Below, in pieces: positions 1 through 7,999 of a stretch of DNA of 64,000 nucleotides. Each line of letters opens with the position of its first letter. Position 1 is the first letter of the stretch. Position numbers and translations under genes: made by a program. Origin of the DNA: Bifidobacterium breve. GTDB lineage: Bacteria; Actinomycetota; Acidimicrobiia; Acidimicrobiales; Ilumatobacteraceae. The DNA lies in NCBI GenBank assembly GCA_945862045.1, contig CAMAWR010000003.1, forward strand, positions 1 through 64,000, given 5' to 3'. The notes below the pieces were generated by a model. It was not told the DNA's origin, did no database searches, and was given only the letters and a program-made list of their open reading frames with translations.

Positions 1-263
1 TGGCGGGTGGACTTAATCGGCATGACGATGAGGTCCCCCACCTGAATTCGACCCCTCAATGTCCATAGTTGCGCAGCAAAGTTTCGACAAGCGGCCAAAG
101 GTTTTTCTGGAACCGCCGTTCGGACCACCGTCAATACATCATCACGGGACCCACATGCCTTAAGGTCCCCTATTGAAGCGAATCCACCCCCTGAGACTCC
201 CTTCTCAAGAGCCCACGCATTCCGCTCTCCGGTGCGTCCCCCACGAATCATCCAAGCTGCCAT
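1..263 (-). CDS. Mrr-type restriction endonuclease, N-terminal part (runs off left edge)
   Basis: An open frame runs leftward from ATG at 263 to the window edge with 87 stop-free codons. It begins MAAWMIRGGRTGER and continues with GFASIGDL, then AAQLWTLRGRIQVGDLIVMP. This is the layout of the N-terminal specificity domain found in predicted Mrr-superfamily restriction endonucleases (COG4127-like). In that family the PD-(D/E)XK nuclease domain is C-terminal, so here it would lie outside the window. A GGGAG Shine-Dalgarno stretch sits about 7 nt before the ATG and supports the start. The gene adjoins a disrupted tRNA-Val, which suggests it is island cargo. The family call is by recognition of the domain pattern; substrate (for example modified DNA) cannot be told. 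Confidence 0.72.
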   Translation of the reverse strand, partial: MAAWMIRGGRTGERNAWALEKGVSGGGFASIGDLKACGSRDDVLTVVRTAVPEKPLAACRNFAAQLWTLRGRIQVGDLIVMPIKSTR

Positions 264-303
264 CTCAATCTCCCATCGAAGAGCACTACGTTGACGACAA
301 AAC

Positions 304-325
304 TACTTCATTCATGTACGAAGTA
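304..325. promoter_or_regulatory. Inverted repeat upstream of restriction endonuclease gene
   Basis: TACTTC at 304-309 and GAAGTA at 320-325 form a perfect 6-bp inverted repeat with a 10-nt spacer, 41 bp upstream of the restriction gene start at 263. The flanking 264-378 is clearly AT-richer than the rest of the window and has no coding potential on either strand. The repeat could be an operator or part of the promoter of the restriction gene. This is inference only. Confidence 0.3.
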
Positions 326-378
326 TGATTGAAGAAATTCCACGAAAGGTACCGAAAACACGACGCAAGACACACTTG

Positions 379-451
379 AAGCGATTGAGTAACTCGATCC
401 CACGACTTCTACGATGTGAACGTAGCGCTCTTCCGACTGAGCTAATCGCCC
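379..451 (-). tRNA. tRNA-Val(CAC)-like gene with replaced 3' end
   Basis: Read on the minus strand from 451, the acceptor 5' strand (GGGCGAT), D-arm (GCTC...GAGC), anticodon arm (CTACG/CGTAG, loop TTCACAT, anticodon CAC) and the T-stem 5' strand plus loop (GTGGG, ATCGAGT) are all intact. From 391 leftward the sequence no longer fits: the T-stem 3' strand reads TACTC where CCCAC is needed, and the acceptor 3' strand reads ATCGCTT, which pairs with two G-U pairs after one extra base. The break falls at the T-loop, a common site for integrase-mediated insertion. It is either a damaged tRNA or an attachment-site junction of an island lying to the left. Whether it is still functional is doubtful. 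Confidence 0.6.
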
Positions 452-510
452 TTAATTACAGCCGAGGCTAGCGGGTGTCACCTGCGTGCAATGCCGTGAC
501 AGCGACCGGG

Positions 511-1113
511 CTACGGCGCCAGACAAACCGTGCCCATGCCTTGGCGGTCGCGGGCTTGGGTGGTGTCGCTATCGCACGCCGAATTGAACGGCACGAGCTC
601 GCGTACCACTGCCTGATACGGCCCGTCACATTCCACCTCGAATGCGGCACCAAGGTTGTCGAAATCAACGCATGAACCCGAGTTGATGAGGCCGTCGATA
701 CCGCGCCTCGGCATCGGGTCGCCCATGATGTGCAGGAGGATCAAAAATGCCGAACCGATACCGATGACGACCAACACGAATCGCCACGGAAATCGCGCCG
801 GCTCATACACCCGATCGAGGTCTGCATCGGCATCAATAAACGAGAACGTCGGCTCGTTGGCCTGCACCCCGGCTGCACTGCCGGTGGCTGTTTGCAGGTC
901 GTACGCCGCACGCCGTGCGGGCGATGACAACACGTTCCACGCTTCGGCGATGCGGGTGACCTCAGCAGTCGTCGATGAAGAATTGCTCCCGGCAGCCGAA
1001 CTTGTTTTGCGGGCGTCGGGGTGCGCCGAGCGCATGCGCGCCCGATATGCACGACGAATATCGGTGAGCGATGCACCACGGGCAACGCCCAATGTGTCGT
1101 AGTGGTCAATCAT
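511..1113 (-). CDS. Membrane-anchored J-domain protein
   Basis: 200 aa. An N-terminal J-domain (residues about 3-70) carries the HPD motif (AHPDARK) that stimulates DnaK ATPase. There are no Gly/Phe or zinc-finger regions, so it is not a classical DnaJ; the true DnaJ of this genome is at 41596-42717. One hydrophobic segment at about residues 110-131 (FVLVVIGIGSAFLILL) should anchor it in the membrane, followed by a C-terminal tail of about 70 residues with four cysteines. It is the last gene of the polyamine operon, 22 bp after the hydroxyacid dehydrogenase. A role recruiting DnaK to the membrane is plausible but not shown. The C-terminal domain is not recognised. Confidence 0.8.
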   Translation of the reverse strand: MIDHYDTLGVARGASLTDIRRAYRARMRSAHPDARKTSSAAGSNSSSTTAEVTRIAEAWNVLSSPARRAAYDLQTATGSAAGVQANEPTFSFIDADADLDRVYEPARFPWRFVLVVIGIGSAFLILLHIMGDPMPRRGIDGLINSGSCVDFDNLGAAFEVECDGPYQAVVRELVPFNSACDSDTTQARDRQGMGTVCLAP

Positions 1114-1135
1114 GGGGCAAGCCCGACGCTATTGC

Positions 1136-2044
1136 TTAGTACCCGAGCGTCACGTTCACCACGCCAACGAGGGGCTGGCCGGCTACAAACAGCCGACAGT
1201 TGGTGGTGATGCGCTCGGTCAGCAGTGGCACGGCCATGGCCCGCGTGTTGCCGACATGCGGGGTGATCAAACAGTTGTCGAGTTGCCACAGCGGGTGCTC
1301 TTTCGGAAGCGGTTCGGGTTCAGTGACATCCAGCGTGGCACCGCCGATGCGCCGCTCGCGTAGCGCAGCAACCAGATCGTCGGTCACGATCAGCCTTCCA
1401 CGACCCACGTTCACCAGCCACGCATCATGTTTCATGAGTGAGAGTTCGCGTGCACCGATGAGACCCATCGTTTCGGGGGTGAGCGCACAGGCCAGCACCA
1501 CGGCATCAGCCTCGGGCAACACGTCGTGCAACTGCGCCTGGGTGACTACTCGCTGCACGCCGGCAATGGGTGTGGGGTGGCGTCGCACCACGGTGATGTG
1601 GGTGTTGAAGCCTTGCAACATGCGCACGAGCGACTCGGCGATGCCTCCCCCACCGACGATCACGATGTTGCCACCAAGTAGATAACGACCGTGGTCGACA
1701 GTCCATTCGTTCACCCGCGAATAACCAATCACGTGGCGCAGACCACCGAGCAAAAACGCCATGCACAACTCGGCAACGGGCTCGGCGTACACACCTTTGC
1801 CACTCGTCCATACACGACGGGTATCAAGATGAGGCACGAAGGTTTCAATGCCGGCAAATGGCAACTGCACCCACTCGAACTGCGGGTGCGTGCGCAACAC
1901 CTCGCCACACGCGTCGGGGCCGCGCGGGTCGCCCCACACCAAACCTTGCGCATCGCCATAGTCGACAACTTCGCAACCACCAGCACGCACTGCGTCGCGC
2001 ATCCATTCGGGTGCTTGGGTCGGCCCGACCGCAACGCGTTTCAT
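1136..2044 (-). CDS. D-isomer-specific 2-hydroxyacid dehydrogenase family protein
   Basis: 302 aa, near the family's usual length. The Rossmann nucleotide-binding loop reads VGGGGIAESLVRML in the middle of the protein. It is followed by the family signature VNVGRGRLIVTDDLV (substrate-binding Arg region), the Glu-containing GATLDVTEPEPLP and the catalytic-His region LITPHVGN. The enzyme should reduce 2-oxoacids or oxidise D-2-hydroxyacids with NAD(P)H; the substrate is unknown. It starts 3 bp after the stop of the polyamine permease, so it is almost certainly cotranscribed, which is unusual company for this family. A role in using the carbon skeleton after polyamine breakdown is only a guess. 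Confidence 0.88.
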   Translation of the reverse strand: MKRVAVGPTQAPEWMRDAVRAGGCEVVDYGDAQGLVWGDPRGPDACGEVLRTHPQFEWVQLPFAGIETFVPHLDTRRVWTSGKGVYAEPVAELCMAFLLGGLRHVIGYSRVNEWTVDHGRYLLGGNIVIVGGGGIAESLVRMLQGFNTHITVVRRHPTPIAGVQRVVTQAQLHDVLPEADAVVLACALTPETMGLIGARELSLMKHDAWLVNVGRGRLIVTDDLVAALRERRIGGATLDVTEPEPLPKEHPLWQLDNCLITPHVGNTRAMAVPLLTERITTNCRLFVAGQPLVGVVNVTLGY

Positions 2045-2047
2045 GCG

Positions 2048-4081
2048 CTAATTGCCGGTGAGCGTGGCGGCAATATTGCCAGCCGATGCACCACCACGTC
2101 GCAACAGCACGACTAAGAACCACAGCGAAGCCATGGTGACGACGAACAAACTGATCGCCCCAACACCCCAGAACGGTTTGATCGTGCTGCGTGTGGCACC
2201 CAAGAGTGCAACAGGGAATGTTGTCGAGCCGGCTTCGCTGATGAGCGTTGAGATCACTGCGTTATCAAGACACAAAGCGAACGACAACAACCCGCCAGCA
2301 ATCATCGCCGAGGCAATGAGCGGCAAGGTAATTTGTCGGAACGCCCTTCCAGGCGGCGCACCAAGATCGGCTGCCGCCTGCTCGAGGGATTCGTCGAGCC
2401 CCGCAAGTCGTGCACGCACGATGAGCGTGACGACTGCCGATGCATACAGCGATTGGCCCACCCACAACTTGTTGATGCCGCCATTGAACGGGCCCCAGCC
2501 TTCACGGAAGACATAGCCAACGACGGGCACGTCTTGAATGCGTGGAAACCACGTGGCCAGCGCGATTGCGTCCATGATCTCGGGTGTCACCAAAATCAGG
2601 AATACCAGCACCATAAATACGGTCGACCATGTGCCCGGGCGACGAGCCAGCGCGACCCCGGCGGTGCCACCCAGGATCACGGCGATCACCGTGGCCCCGA
2701 AGGCGGCGATGAACGAATTGCGAATCGCATCACCGATACCGGCAAAGTCGAACAGGTTGGCATACCAACTGGTGAGCACACCGTTGACCACGAGTGCCAG
2801 CACGAAACCAGTCGGCACGATCCATGTGGTGTAGCCAGCGCCGAATTGCGAGCGGCGCTTCAAGATGCGTTGCGTAATTACCGCCACCGCAACGAGACCA
2901 CCGAACAACAGCGTCGTTTGCAGAAAAACGGCACCGTCAAACAATTCACCCCACCACTTGATACTCACTGCGTTTGACCAAATGGTGAACGAGTTACCAC
3001 GATTGAACGAGTGCAAAAACACCAACCCAACGGGGATGAACAAAAAGATCAAGACGAGTGTGGTCCAGATGCCCAGCAGTCGATGCAGCAAACTGTCGGC
3101 GATGCCCCATCGGCGTGATGGCGCAGCACCTTGCGGGCGAAGCCGCGTTGCCCGCCGTCGGCGAAATTGTTGCACGATTGGCCCGAGTATGACCAACAGC
3201 CACGGGGCCAGCCACACGACCGCGGCACCCACCACGAGCACCAACAACACCGCCCCAATCATGAGCACCGCCATTGCGGCGCCGAGCGGCCAGTTCTGGG
3301 CGCTGCTGAACTGCGAGGCAATCATTGCGCCGATCATGTTGCCTTTGGCGCCGCCCAGCACGGTGGCCGTCACATAGTCGCCGCACATCGGAATGAACGT
3401 AAGCAGCACGCCCGCAGCAATACCCGGCCCGGCAAGCGGCAACGTCACACTCGTGAAGGTGGCAAACCGACCCGCGCCAAGATCTTTGCTTGCTTCACGC
3501 AGCCGCACGTCGATACGGTCAAACGCCACGTACAACGGCAAGATCATGAAGCCGAGATAGTTGTAAACGATCGCCAGCTGTACGGCGAGCGACGTTTCAA
3601 GTATCTGAATACCGCTGTCACCGATGACGCCGATGTCTTGCAGGAACTTGGAGAACGTGCCATTCGGTGCCAGGGGGATGCGCCAGGCAACGGTTCGAAT
3701 CAGAAAGCTCGTAAAGCTCGGAACCACAACGGCAGCCAAGACGATTGCGCGCCAGCGCTCGCCCACCTTGAAGGCTGCGAAATATGCAACGGGCAGACCG
3801 ATTAACAAACACAGCAACGTAGCGATAATGGCGATGCGCACGGTTGCACGAAACACGGTAAAGAACGTTTCATCGAATACTTCGACGTAACTTGTCGTCG
3901 ATAGACGCGAAAGATCGACCGGCACGAGTTGGCTGGTGTCTTTGGTGCCGAACGAGTACAGCACCACGAAGGCAATCGGTGCGACAAAGAAAGTGACGTA
4001 CCAAATGATCGAAGGCAGGGCCAAGGCATACTTCGGCGCCCGCAGACGCCAACGCTTTTCTGGGGCGACCGAGGCGGTCAC
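2048..4081 (-). CDS. Fused PotB-PotC-type polyamine ABC transporter permease
   Basis: 677 aa, about twice the length of a single permease. The N-terminal half (about 1-300) is PotB-like, with an EAA cytoplasmic loop (EASKDLGAGRFATF...LPLAGPG). The C-terminal half (about 325-677) is PotC-like, with its own EAA loop (EQAAADLGAPPGRAF...LPLIAS). They are joined by a basic linker (QQFRRRRATRLRP). In most bacteria these are two proteins. The PotC half also has an extra block of roughly 60 residues with two predicted membrane segments between its first helix and the usual core (about residues 385-445). The EAA loops should dock the ATPase at 5381-6493. Operon: 38 bp after the binding protein and 3 bp before the dehydrogenase. 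Confidence 0.9.
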   Translation of the reverse strand: MTASVAPEKRWRLRAPKYALALPSIIWYVTFFVAPIAFVVLYSFGTKDTSQLVPVDLSRLSTTSYVEVFDETFFTVFRATVRIAIIATLLCLLIGLPVAYFAAFKVGERWRAIVLAAVVVPSFTSFLIRTVAWRIPLAPNGTFSKFLQDIGVIGDSGIQILETSLAVQLAIVYNYLGFMILPLYVAFDRIDVRLREASKDLGAGRFATFTSVTLPLAGPGIAAGVLLTFIPMCGDYVTATVLGGAKGNMIGAMIASQFSSAQNWPLGAAMAVLMIGAVLLVLVVGAAVVWLAPWLLVILGPIVQQFRRRRATRLRPQGAAPSRRWGIADSLLHRLLGIWTTLVLIFLFIPVGLVFLHSFNRGNSFTIWSNAVSIKWWGELFDGAVFLQTTLLFGGLVAVAVITQRILKRRSQFGAGYTTWIVPTGFVLALVVNGVLTSWYANLFDFAGIGDAIRNSFIAAFGATVIAVILGGTAGVALARRPGTWSTVFMVLVFLILVTPEIMDAIALATWFPRIQDVPVVGYVFREGWGPFNGGINKLWVGQSLYASAVVTLIVRARLAGLDESLEQAAADLGAPPGRAFRQITLPLIASAMIAGGLLSFALCLDNAVISTLISEAGSTTFPVALLGATRSTIKPFWGVGAISLFVVTMASLWFLVVLLRRGGASAGNIAATLTGN

Positions 4082-4119
4082 GTGCTGTTCAGGCTCCGAC
4101 TATCGCCCGGCGGTTTCGA

Positions 4120-5334
4120 TCAGGCTCCGGCCTTGGCCTTCACCTTGTTCATGATGTCGACCATGCGATCGAGAGTCGGGGTGATCTCCTGGGTTTGGAA
4201 CGTTGCCACCTGCTCGGGTGAAAAGAAAATCATGTCGCCATATTGCAGGTCGGGTGCCAACTCGGCGATGAGCGAATCCATGCTCTTCATACCCGTGTTG
4301 TAACCGTGGTACTGCAAGTCTTTGATCGAAATTTCAGGAACCAGCAGCCAGTTGATCCACGCGTGCGCAGCCTCCGGGTTGGGTGCGCCGGCAGCCACAC
4401 AATAGGTGTCCATCCACAATTCGGTGGCTGGCGTACCAAGCACCCACACCCAGTCTTCGGGGTTGCCGCCGGCATCGGCGATGCGGGTGTAGGCCTGACG
4501 CAGGTCGCCGTTCCAACCCATCGACAAAATGTAGGCACCTTCCGCCAATTTGGTGCTCGGGTACGAGTCGAACGCCTTGATGTGTTGCGCAAAATCATCG
4601 ACGAGGAACTTCTCGCAGGCGTCAAGGTCTGCTGCGTCTTGGCTGTTCCAGTTCTTGCCCTGCGACCAGTACCACATGCCGCAGAGGTTTGGTGCGGTGT
4701 CGATCATGGCGCAATTGCCGCTGCCTTCGTTCATGCACGCGTCGATGAAATCTTGCCACGTCTCCATCTTGCGGGTGATTTTGGTCTTGTCGTAGAAAAA
4801 GCCCGTGCTGCCCCAGTTTTTGCACACCGAGTATTCGTTGTTCGGGTCCCATGTCTGTGACACGTAGGCCGCATCGAGGTTGCCGAGGTTGGGAATCAAC
4901 GACATGTCAAGTTTCTGGATGAGACCCTTTTCGATCATCTGCGGCACGTAGGGGCCGGTTGGCACGACGATGTCGAAACCGCTGCCACCTGCGCCGGCTG
5001 CGAGTTTGGTGATGAGATCTTCGTTGCTCGGGTAGTAGTCGACCTTCATCGTGACACCGAGTTCGGATTCGGCCAGTGCACCGACGATGTCTGGGTCGTT
5101 GTAGTCACCCCAGGTGTACATCGCGAGTGAACCCGATGCTTTGTTCACTACCCGGCTGTAGTCACCAGTGGCTGCCTCGCCACCTGTCGCTGCATCATCA
5201 GCGGCATCATCTGAACCACAAGCGGTGAGCAACACGGCAAACCCAGCAGCAGCAGTGCCGCCTTGAATGAACGCACGGCGTGACAGATGCTCTCGAAACG
5301 ATTCCGGTGCGAGCATTCGAAGTTGTTTGGTCAT
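4120..5334 (-). CDS. Spermidine/putrescine-type extracellular substrate-binding lipoprotein
   Basis: 404 aa from ATG at 5334, chosen because AGGGGGA lies 6 nt upstream and because the twin-arginine signal then sits near the N-terminus. Longer in-frame starts exist but add a non-signal leader. Residues about 20-45 read SRRAFIQGG, a hydrophobic stretch, then LLTACGSDD, so it is a Tat-exported lipoprotein with lipidated Cys. The mature protein matches PotD-type solute-binding proteins (LAMYTWGDYNDPDIV at the mature N-terminus, WGSTGFFYDK mid-protein). It should bind putrescine, spermidine or a related amine and deliver it to the fused permease. Exact ligand is not determinable here. Confidence 0.9.
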   Translation of the reverse strand: MTKQLRMLAPESFREHLSRRAFIQGGTAAAGFAVLLTACGSDDAADDAATGGEAATGDYSRVVNKASGSLAMYTWGDYNDPDIVGALAESELGVTMKVDYYPSNEDLITKLAAGAGGSGFDIVVPTGPYVPQMIEKGLIQKLDMSLIPNLGNLDAAYVSQTWDPNNEYSVCKNWGSTGFFYDKTKITRKMETWQDFIDACMNEGSGNCAMIDTAPNLCGMWYWSQGKNWNSQDAADLDACEKFLVDDFAQHIKAFDSYPSTKLAEGAYILSMGWNGDLRQAYTRIADAGGNPEDWVWVLGTPATELWMDTYCVAAGAPNPEAAHAWINWLLVPEISIKDLQYHGYNTGMKSMDSLIAELAPDLQYGDMIFFSPEQVATFQTQEITPTLDRMVDIMNKVKAKAGA

Positions 5335-5380
5335 GACATCCCCCTGTTTTGTGGCGTATGGCTGGTCAAAACTTAGCGCA

Positions 5381-6493
5381 TTATGCGGCGGCGCTGGGGG
5401 CAGCCATGACCACATTGGCCTGCCGAGCCGAGAAGAGGTAAACATCTTCAGCCGCCCAAGAGCACCATGCCGTGTCGCCTAATTTGAACCGCTCCGGGTT
5501 GGTGCGTGGCACCAATACCAGCAGGTCGCGGGTGCGGGTCCGCAGCACATATTGCAGCACATCCCCGTAATACGACACACCCGCCACCGTGGCTTGCACC
5601 ACGTTTTCTGTCTGCGTCGGCTGTGCCGATGTCAGGTGGATGCACTCGGGTCGCACCGCTGACAAGGCGGGCTCGCCGTTGGGCACGTCTTCTTCAGGTC
5701 GACTTGCGACGAACACGGTGCCGTCTTCGGCTTGCAGACCATGTTCGGTGGCCACACCTTGCCAAAAATTGTTACGCCCGACGAAACCAGCCACGAAGGC
5801 CGTCGTCGGATGCTCGTACACGGTTTCGGGATCGGCAAGTTGTTCAACGTGACCGTCCAGCATGATGGCGATGCGATCCGACATCGACATTGCCTCTTCT
5901 TGGTCATGCGTGACGAACACGAAGGTGATGCCCAGACGGCTTTGCAGAAGTTTCAGTTCAATTTGCATCTCTTCCCGCAATTTGCGGTCGAGCGCGCCGA
6001 GTGGTTCATCGAGCAACAGGATGCTCGGACGATTGACGAGTGCTCGCGCCACTGCCACCCGCTGTTGCTGCCCACCCGACATCTGCCGCGGGCGACGCTC
6101 GGCGAGTTTTGACATCTGCACCATGTCGAGCGCTTCGGTGACTCGTGTGGCAATTTCAGATTTGTTGACACCTTTTTGTCGCAGCCCATAGGCCACGTTT
6201 TCGGCAACAGACATGTGTGGAAACAACGCATAATGCTGGAACACCGTGTTGACATCCCGCTTGTGTGGCGGCACACCCTGCACGTATTCACCCGAGATAC
6301 GAATGAAACCGGCGTCGGGTTGTTCGAACCCGGCGAGCATCCGCAGCGTGGTGGTTTTGCCACAGCCGCTGGGGCCGAGCAGCGACAAAAACTCGCCGGC
6401 GTTCACTTCGAGATTGATCTTGTCAACAGCAACGACGTCGCCGTAACTCTTGGTTACATCGACGAGTTCAACGGAGCCGCGCTCAATACTCAC
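5381..6493 (-). CDS. potA: Polyamine ABC transporter ATP-binding protein (PotA-like)
   Basis: 370 aa. Walker A GPSGCGKTTT at about residues 40-49, Q-loop, ABC signature MSGGQQQRVAVARAL at about 138-152, Walker B ILLLDEP, and switch His in VTHDQEEAM. The C-terminal ~130 residues form the TOBE-type regulatory domain typical of PotA/MalK-class importers. It powers the fused permease at 2048-4081. The gene is 38 bp downstream of the aldehyde dehydrogenase stop and 46 bp upstream of the binding-protein start, so one transcript is likely. GTG/ATG choice is not problematic because the N-terminus MSIERGSVELVDV fits the family. Confidence 0.93.
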   Translation of the reverse strand: MSIERGSVELVDVTKSYGDVVAVDKINLEVNAGEFLSLLGPSGCGKTTTLRMLAGFEQPDAGFIRISGEYVQGVPPHKRDVNTVFQHYALFPHMSVAENVAYGLRQKGVNKSEIATRVTEALDMVQMSKLAERRPRQMSGGQQQRVAVARALVNRPSILLLDEPLGALDRKLREEMQIELKLLQSRLGITFVFVTHDQEEAMSMSDRIAIMLDGHVEQLADPETVYEHPTTAFVAGFVGRNNFWQGVATEHGLQAEDGTVFVASRPEEDVPNGEPALSAVRPECIHLTSAQPTQTENVVQATVAGVSYYGDVLQYVLRTRTRDLLVLVPRTNPERFKLGDTAWCSWAAEDVYLFSARQANVVMAAPSAAA

Positions 6494-6531
6494 TGTTGGC
6501 TATCGCCCCCTCTGATGCGCAACGCTAGTCA

Positions 6532-7956
6532 TCAGAGGTTGATGTTGGCCATCACGTGTTTGATGCGCGTGTAGTCGTCGAGTGCGTAGGCCGACAAGTC
6601 TTTGCCGTAGCCCGACTTCTTGAAACCACCGTGCGGCATCTCGGCAACGACAGGGATGTGCGTATTGATCCACACACAGCCGAAATCCAGCGATTTGGCC
6701 ATGCGCATCGCCTTGCCGAAATCACGGGTCCACACTGATGACGCCAGGCCGTATTCCACCCCGTTGGCCCACTTGAGGGCTTCGGCTTCGTCGCTGAACT
6801 TTTGCACCGTGATGACGGGGCCGAACATTTCTTGTTGGATCATGTCGTCGGTTTGCCGCAGGTCGGCAACGACCGTGGGTTCGAAGAAGTATCCGTCGTT
6901 GCCGATTTTGTTGCCACCGGCCACGACCCGCGCATGTTTTGGTGCACGCTCAACGAAGCCATTGACGCGCGCCAGTTGGCTGGCGTTGTTCAACGCACCA
7001 TAGAGCACATCATCGGTGGGCTGGCCCGTCTTGGTGTTCTTGGCGGCATCGGCCAACGCTTCGACGAAATCGCCGTACAACTTCGGCCCCACAATCACGC
7101 GAGTGGCAGCCGTGCAATCTTGCCCGGCGTTGAAATACCCGGTCATCGCTATCTGCGCTACGGCAGCTTCAAGGTCGGCGTCGTCGAACACGACGACTGG
7201 TGCCTTGCCACCCAGTTCAAGCTGCACGCGCTTCAACGATTTGGCTGCTGCTTCGGCAACTTCCATGCCCGCCCGCACCGAACCGGTGATGGAAATCATC
7301 ACCGGTGTGTTGTGCGACACCATCGTGCGACCCGTCTCGCGATCACCGCACACCACGTTGAATACACCCGTCGGCAAAAACTGTGCGGCAATCTCAGCTA
7401 GCAGCACGGTGGTTGCTGGTGTGGTGTCGCTGGGCTTCAGCACGATGCTGTTGCCCGCCGCGATGGCTGGCGCAAACTTCCAGACCGCCATCATCATCGG
7501 ATAGTTCCACGGTGCGACCTGCGCACATACGCCAATCGGCTCACGCCGAATCATCGAGGTATAACCCCTCATGTATTCACCGGTGCTCTTACCTTCGAGC
7601 ATGCGTGCCGCACCAGCAAAGAATCGAATCTGGTCGACCATCGGTGGTATTTCTTCGGCAGTTGTAATGGCGACAGGCTTACCACAGTTTTCTACTTCGA
7701 GTGCGATGAATTCGTCTTGGCGTGCTTCGATGGCATCCGCGATGCGAAACAATGCCAACGAGCGCTCGGATGGTGTGGATTCTCTCCACACTTCGAAAGC
7801 GTGTTCGGCTGCGTGCATCGCTGCGTCGATGTCGGCTAGTCGTGAATTCGGTGATGTGGCATACACCTTGCCCGTGGCAGGATTGATGATGTCCAATGTG
7901 CTGCCGTCGGCTGCGTCGACGTGCTTGCCGTTGATGAAATTTCGGAACTTTTTCAT
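6532..7956 (-). CDS. NAD-dependent aldehyde dehydrogenase, probably 4-aminobutyraldehyde-type
   Basis: 474 aa, full length for the family. The catalytic Cys lies in GQDCTAATR (about residue 281) and the general-base Glu in LELGGKAP (about 247); the cofactor region has [11 protein letters not shown]. The N-terminus ([20 protein letters not shown]) and overall pattern resemble the gamma-aminobutyraldehyde/betaine-aldehyde dehydrogenase group. As the first gene of the polyamine uptake operon it fits oxidation of 4-aminobutanal from putrescine to GABA, but no transaminase or amine oxidase is next to it. Substrate assignment is therefore inference from context. Divergent from alanine dehydrogenase with 43 bp between the starts. 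Confidence 0.9.
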   Translation of the reverse strand: MKKFRNFINGKHVDAADGSTLDIINPATGKVYATSPNSRLADIDAAMHAAEHAFEVWRESTPSERSLALFRIADAIEARQDEFIALEVENCGKPVAITTAEEIPPMVDQIRFFAGAARMLEGKSTGEYMRGYTSMIRREPIGVCAQVAPWNYPMMMAVWKFAPAIAAGNSIVLKPSDTTPATTVLLAEIAAQFLPTGVFNVVCGDRETGRTMVSHNTPVMISITGSVRAGMEVAEAAAKSLKRVQLELGGKAPVVVFDDADLEAAVAQIAMTGYFNAGQDCTAATRVIVGPKLYGDFVEALADAAKNTKTGQPTDDVLYGALNNASQLARVNGFVERAPKHARVVAGGNKIGNDGYFFEPTVVADLRQTDDMIQQEMFGPVITVQKFSDEAEALKWANGVEYGLASSVWTRDFGKAMRMAKSLDFGCVWINTHIPVVAEMPHGGFKKSGYGKDLSAYALDDYTRIKHVMANINL

Positions 7957-7999
7957 GAGGTTGGTTTAGCACAACCGCCCGTTGTAGTAGACAAGTGGC
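7957..7999. promoter_or_regulatory. Divergent control region between aldehyde dehydrogenase and ald
   Basis: Only 43 bp separates the starts of two divergent genes, so their promoters must overlap. It contains an inverted repeat GGTTG...CAACC (about 7961-7978, 8-nt loop) that could be an operator. No convincing sigma-70 hexamers with standard spacing were identified. Joint control of amine and alanine catabolism is a possible consequence. Confidence 0.35.
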
